A stretch of DNA of 10,592 nt from Saccoglossus kowalevskii. Taxonomy: Eukaryota; Hemichordata; Enteropneusta; Harrimaniidae. The notes under the pieces are model-generated. The model did no database searches. It saw only the letters and a list, made by a program, of their open reading frames with translations, and had not been told where the DNA came from. The translations under genes were made by a program, and so were the position numbers. Location: assembly GCF_000003605.2 (NCBI RefSeq), contig NW_003144786.1:869937-880528 (forward strand), written 5' to 3'. Each line of letters opens with the position of its first letter. Position 1 is the first letter of the stretch. This document shows, one piece after another, positions 6,733 to 10,592 of this stretch.

Positions 6733-6885
6733 AGTGAAGAAGGAAGGTGTCTGTTCTCAAAATAATGAGTATTTTTCAGTTTTAATGAATTGGTTTATCG
6801 ATAGATATTAGAATAAATATGTTAATGTTTAGCAGTGTCTTGTTTTCTGAAATAAAATGCAAATGTACCTTCCCTGACATGGTTT

Positions 6886-7088
6886 CAGTATGTGCCAAAA
6901 TTAACCCTCTACAAAACCTTCAAAGACGAACAGTAGCTCATTTGTGAATTATCACATACTGTTTTTTTTTTGCTGAGAACTAAATTAAGCAAAATTAAGA
7001 CCCAAATTAAAATTAACCATAGAATGCATTGTTTCCTTCACAAACTGAATTTAAAACTCAATGAATCAGTCTGCTAAAATTGAACCCA
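6886..7088. repeat. Foldback followed by AAATTAA-rich cluster
   Basis: CAGTATGTG (6886-6894) is the exact reverse complement of CACATACTG (6953-6961), and the inner flanks retain AATTnAC similarity. A second inner palindrome, TGTGA-ATTA-TCACA, sits at 6943-6956. From 6897 to 7088 the words AAATTAA, AAAATTAAGACCC, AAAATTAACC and AAAATTGAACCC recur, several about 10-12 bases apart. This looks like a decayed dispersed repeat with internal repetition, but I cannot name a family. Confidence 0.35.
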
Positions 7089-7095
7089 GTAAATA

Positions 7096-7105
7096 CCCCC
7101 CCCCC
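7096..7105. repeat. C10 homopolymer
   Basis: Ten consecutive C residues followed by TCCC, striking in otherwise AT-rich DNA. Recorded as a simple repeat. Confidence 0.85.
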
Positions 7106-8460
7106 TCCCATACATACATATAGAGTAGACAGATTTAAATGACCATCTTAAAGTTGAAGCTGGCACATATTCATGAAATTTACAAGTAATATTTCGCAGA
7201 GATGAATATCTATAAACAGTCATATTTAATAAGTTTTGCTTGTTTTTGGGACATCTTGATTAATATAAACATCTAATGATTAGTAAATCATTTGTAAAAA
7301 AAAACCTACGCCTTATACTTGAGTCAGCAAATCAGAAACCAAGTCTCTCAAATTAGTATAATTCTTTTTATCTCTGTTATGTGTCGGAGTATATAAAGTA
7401 TTTTAATTGCAAGATTGTCCTTTATTCATGGCACGAGTGAAAATCAAGTAGGTTTTATTTATTGACAGCTTCTAAGCTCATTGCCGTCTCATTGTCATGT
7501 GCTGGACGTACTGGGTGGATTTGATATGTTTTAGTGTGTTATTGACTTTTTGCCTTCAGGGATTTCAGCATGATTGCTTACTGTGAATTTGTCACTGCAA
7601 GGCTGACTGTTGAGACGCTGATGATAGAATTTGAAGAAAAAAAAAATAGCCTTGCAACATTTTCTTTTTCTAATTATGTTGTTTTGAGAGGCTATTCAAT
7701 CAGTTTCATTGTTGATTTGTCCTTGTAAAAAAACATCTCCATTTGTGTTAACAATTTTTCTGGCAGTATGTCATCTTACAGAAAAATGAATTGTATCGTT
7801 TTATGCTATTTATAGCAATATCAAAGTATGGGGCTGTCCATCTTATATTGTGTCAGCTAACTGGCCGTTAAAAAAGCCATTGTGCTACCGGTTTTAAATT
7901 GTGATTTATTGTTTTCCGGTGGGAGGCATTTCTTGTTTCCTTTTCCTTAGAGAATGGTTTCACTAATAATGGTTTATAAGAGACATATGCTTATGCATTG
8001 CTCGTGTTGTATGGTTATAATTATGTAAAAGAAATAAATTGTCATTTTTTCTCCCATAATTTTAATGATAATAAGGTAAGGGTTCATGTCATATAGTAAA
8101 TAAAAACAAAATGTGGAGACAATATTTTGCTTTTATAACATGAATGTTTTTAAACATATCTAGAAATCTGGCTGAGGGACATGAGCTGCAAGACATTGTA
8201 TATTGTTTCTAATATTAATTCTATCCGGTAATAATTATTATTTTATTACAAATTCTTCCAAAAAAATATAAAATTTCCCATTATATTTCAAATGTCCCCG
8301 CTTTCATAAAGACAGTTAATTATTTCATGCATTTCTTCATGCTTTCAATAAGTTTAAAGTAGAGAAAGGTTTATTACTTGGCTATTTCTGGCTTGCATTT
8401 TATTGGAAATAACAGATAGACAGACTTTTATTTATCATGTGTATTTTCCCTGTATCTCTA
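7106..8460. other. Non-coding stretch, no gene seen
   Basis: AT-rich DNA with scattered poly(A)/poly(T) runs. A frame from an ATG at 7570 to a TAA at 7726-7728 gives 52 residues and follows an acceptor-like TTGCCTTCAG, but it runs through an A10 tract and has no recognisable motif. ACCGGTTT at 7887-7894 resembles a Grainyhead site. Nothing else is supported. Confidence 0.55.
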
Positions 8461-8470
8461 TTGCATTGCC

Positions 8471-8559
8471 TGGGTTTTTGGTTTGTCTTGCATATTCTTT
8501 CACTTGAATGGGTTTTTGGTTTGCCCCAAATTCAAATTGTCTTACATATTTTTTCATTG
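8471..8559. repeat. Two-copy tandem duplication, diverged
   Basis: TGGGTTTTTGGTTTG occurs exactly at 8471-8485 and 8509-8523. In both copies it is followed by a GTCTTRCATATTYTTTCAYTTG-type segment (8485-8506, and 8539-8559 with small changes). Copy two has a 15-base insertion at 8524-8538. Local duplication followed by divergence is the simplest reading. Confidence 0.7.
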
Positions 8560-8599
8560 TAAAATAGCAGTCCTAAACGGCATGTCATGTCCAAGTTCA

Positions 8600-8806
8600 T
8601 TCAAACTTGGTGTTGACATTACCAATATGTTGGCCACTGATGCACCTCCCTTTGAGATTTCATTCAAAATGGCTGACTGGTGGTCATTTTGATGAAACAA
8701 TGACAACTCTTTAGGCATGCCTAAACCAATTTCAAACTTGGTATTGTTATTGATGCGCATTAATTTGTTTTGCGGTTTACAATGACCGACTGGCAGCCAT
8801 TTTTTT
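8600..8806. repeat. Diverged repeat block with direct and inverted units
   Basis: TTCAAACTTGGTGTTG (8600-8615) recurs with one change at 8731-8746, a 131-base period. A 23-base unit starting AAAATGGCTG and ending GGTCATT (8666-8688) recurs in inverted orientation at 8781-8803, with 19 of 23 positions matching. A further partial copy (TTCAAAAT, then GGCTG and GTGGTCA) lies at 9059-9082. The open frames that cross this block on both strands are by-products of the repeat. It resembles a degenerate minisatellite or a composite non-autonomous element; the family is not identified. Confidence 0.5.
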
Positions 8807-8810
8807 TATG

Positions 8811-9200
8811 TGTTTTTTGCCAATTTCTCTGTCATGCATACATTTGTGTACTTTGACTGATTTTGTTTACATTTAGTACAAATAGAAGACATAATAATTT
8901 ACATATAATGCCTGTTTATTTGTTGGTGAGTTTACAATGACTTGTTGAACATTACATTTATAAAATATACATATCAGATGTAACCAACTCAATTTTGATA
9001 AAGGTCTGTCTACAGGTACAATAAGTACATGTAGAGCTTTCAGAGTGGTACTAAAATGTTCAAAATTTTTGGCTGGTGGTCAACTGTTCAATCTATTAAC
9101 TTTGTACATCCATCAGTTCTGCTAATTAAATAGCTGGTTTGTTACATGTCAAGAAAAGTATATGGCGTAGTAATAGTATGATTTATAAATAGACAGATGT
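8811..9200. other. Non-coding stretch, nothing notable
   Basis: AT-rich sequence with closed frames. It contains one TACATGTA (9026-9033) and the partial repeat copy at 9059-9082. Confidence 0.6.
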
Positions 9201-10048
9201 AATATACTGAGACGGAACTACTTAGAATCATCATGGATGGCTACAGAGGGTAGGTAGTTTTGATTATATTTTATTTTAGGGAGAGAAAACATGAACACGG
9301 CATTACAATCGGCACAATGTTAAAATGTCTGACTTGGTGCAATCCGTCACAAATCATTTCTGTGTTGTCTTGTTCTGTATTTTTGCTACGTTGCTCTGAA
9401 ATTAACCTTTTCGAAGTAGTCTCTATGATAAATAATGCATTTTTAATTCATATTTATAAGTTAAAGGCGATTTCATACTGTTATTGCGTGAACATGCTGT
9501 TACATTCACTCATTGACTATGGTTGACCAGACTTTTAGTTGCCGACGATGTAATCACTCTTCCCATCAGTGTTTTCTTATGAATTGTGCACTGTAGTAGT
9601 GACGTTTACTGGAAGAAGCTGTTATACTGTCAATCACCATCTTACTGTTGTAATAGCAGTTATGAATAATCAACAGTGATCACTTTTTTTGTGCCTGAAA
9701 TATTGTAGACATGCGGAAGGTGGACATGTGCAAGTTAATCAAATAAATTAGCAATGGCGGGCGTTCTATTACATGGGTACTAAAACAAAATGGAGGACAA
9801 TCTAGTATGAAACCTATCTCAAAGCACATGAACAGTCAGAATTGTGATGACACCATCTTATTTGATTTTGCTAAAATGTATGGTACACCTTCATTATTTA
9901 ATGATTATTGCCATGGAAACCACAGTGATGTTTCCAGCACCTTATTGGGACTCTTAATTACTTTGAATCCACCACGACAATGTCGAAAATAACCGATAGT
10001 TTTATATTCATCTGCTGCACTCTGCTTAATTTGATTTCCTTTTATGAA
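9201..10048. other. CpG-elevated stretch of uncertain nature
   Basis: CpG dinucleotides are visibly denser than in the preceding 4 kb. Landmarks are an acceptor-like TTTTATTTTAG near 9280, a perfect palindrome AGTGATCACT (9675-9684), ATGGCGGGCG (9754-9763), and an X-box match at 9907-9920. Open frames at about 9260-9526 and 9807-9992 on the + strand have no recognisable domain. The second contains the inverted repeat TGGAAAC/GTTTCCA (9914-9936). The stretch could hold short exons or a regulatory element, and I cannot decide which. Confidence 0.35.
9907..9920 (+). promoter_or_regulatory. X-box (RFX) match
   Basis: ATTGCCATGGAAAC satisfies every position of the 14-bp X-box consensus RYYNYYATRRNRAC, and its core TTGCCATGGAAAC is close to the ideal palindrome. 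X-boxes sit in promoters of ciliary genes, typically within a few hundred bases of the start codon. Fewer than one consensus match is expected by chance in this window, so a single hit is suggestive only. Confidence 0.4.
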
Positions 10049-10243
10049 TCATTCACTGTGCGATGATGGTGTGGAATATCCGAAATGGTTTGTCTTGAGA
10101 TCACCACAGTAATGGTCTTCATAAATACGAACAGACAGTCTTGGGAATCCTTGATGTTGATTACCATAGATTAGAGACGTTGCATATGTAGACTTGAAGA
10201 CTGTCGCATCAATTTCCAGTAGTAGGTACAGTAGGTAAGACTG
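10049..10243 (-). CDS. Weak candidate coding exon (product unknown)
   Basis: On the minus strand, an acceptor-like TTGTTTCCCTGGCAG ends at 10244 and opens a frame of 64 residues to a TGA at 10051-10049. It includes LEIDATVFKSTYATSLIY, then NQHQGFPRLSVRIYEDHY and CGDLKTNHFGYSTPSSHSE. The C-terminal two thirds have varied, protein-like composition and five CpGs, but purine bias at the first codon position is weak. No AATAAA is evident soon after the stop. I recognise no family. It could be a terminal or alternative last exon, or chance. Confidence 0.22.
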   Translation of the reverse strand, partial: QSYLLYLLLEIDATVFKSTYATSLIYGNQHQGFPRLSVRIYEDHYCGDLKTNHFGYSTPSSHSE

Positions 10244-10249
10244 CCAGGG

Positions 10250-10592
10250 AAACAATAGTGCATAGAATAAGACATATTTTTGACAAGTTAGACTTTTCTG
10301 ATGGCACAGTACCGTATATCGTAGATAACATTCAGTATGCAAATGGTAGTATAATTTTTTTCTATTTTAATGAAGTGAGTGATTCTTGCATGAATGTTTT
10401 TTGGTGTAACATACAAATAAAGTACCCAGTCAACTTGAATATGGAGAGGGACTTGGGTTCAGTTTTGTTTTAAATTTTTTCATTACCTGTTTATTATTGA
10501 TTTCATTATGCATAAATCCATTTTTAAACAGAATCTAATGCTTGTTAATTTAACAGTTCAGATCAAAGTGATTCCACCACCATAGTAATTAG
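10250..10592. other. Window edge, no gene seen
   Basis: AT-rich DNA with an octamer at 10337-10344 and a TCF/LEF-like AGATCAAAG at 10560-10568. A + strand frame across 10258-10473 lacks an ATG start; GTGAGT at 10375-10380 could be a splice donor within it, but nothing else supports an exon. Confidence 0.45.

Noticed and set aside
7570-7728. 52-residue ATG-initiated frame after an acceptor-like TTGCCTTCAG
   Set aside because: It crosses an A10 tract and ends in a hydrophobic stretch with no homology I recognise. It is too short to separate from chance.
8483-8760. Frames on both strands (69 and 68 residues) over the repeat block
   Set aside because: They overlap each other and lie on the direct and inverted repeats, so repeat structure explains them better than coding.
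9260-9992. + strand frames at 9260-9526 and 9807-9992, and a minus-strand frame ending near 9281
   Set aside because: CpG density and one good acceptor make exons conceivable, but no frame shows a recognisable domain and the strands give conflicting candidates.
10258-10473. 71-residue + strand frame
   Set aside because: It begins at GTG rather than ATG, has no clear acceptor, and has no recognisable motif.
1-10592. tRNA, rRNA, CRISPR array or bacterial operon signals
   Set aside because: No GGTTCGA-type tRNA arm, no conserved rRNA stretch, no regularly spaced repeats with unique spacers and no dense coding were found on either strand.

Overview
This window looks like AT-rich (roughly one third G+C by eye) non-coding DNA from an animal genome, probably a marine invertebrate. 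No lineage can be assigned with confidence. Reading frames are short and closed on both strands, no bacterial-style gene packing is present, and CpG is sparse. The repeats are eukaryotic: (TG)n and (TA)n microsatellites, a decayed LINE tail ending in ATT repeats, and MITE-like foldbacks. The palindrome TACATGTA occurs six times, far more often than base composition predicts.

Layout. (a) 1-355: a possible 3'-terminal coding exon on the + strand, open from the window edge to a TAA at 193-195, with a CpG cluster and an AATAAA at 348-353. (b) 356-4330: a probable intergenic stretch with a dense patch of nested inverted repeats (570-637), a MITE-like foldback (1707-1814, perhaps 1691-1830), a T15 tract, a (TA)n microsatellite, a 5'-truncated frameshifted LINE 3' end (about 3214-3620) and candidate transcription-factor sites. 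(c) 4352-4569: a possible 3'-terminal coding exon on the - strand, with an acceptor-like TTTTAG in front, a TGA and an AATAAA 45 bases beyond it. If both exons are real, the two genes converge tail to tail. (d) 4570-9200: AT-rich sequence that would be intron of the minus-strand gene, with an octamer/DR1 composite, two degenerate foldbacks, an RFX-like palindrome, and a repeat-rich block at 8471-8806. (e) 9200-10592: clearly more CpG than the preceding 4 kb, an X-box match at 9907-9920, and a weak candidate minus-strand exon at 10049-10243.

No RNA gene, CRISPR array or complete gene was found. I see no convincing undescribed system. The best leads are the two short terminal-exon candidates, the MITE-like foldback, the LINE remnant, and the recurrence of octamer, ATGATGTCATA and RFX-type motifs. 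All counts are by eye and all chance expectations are rough composition estimates.
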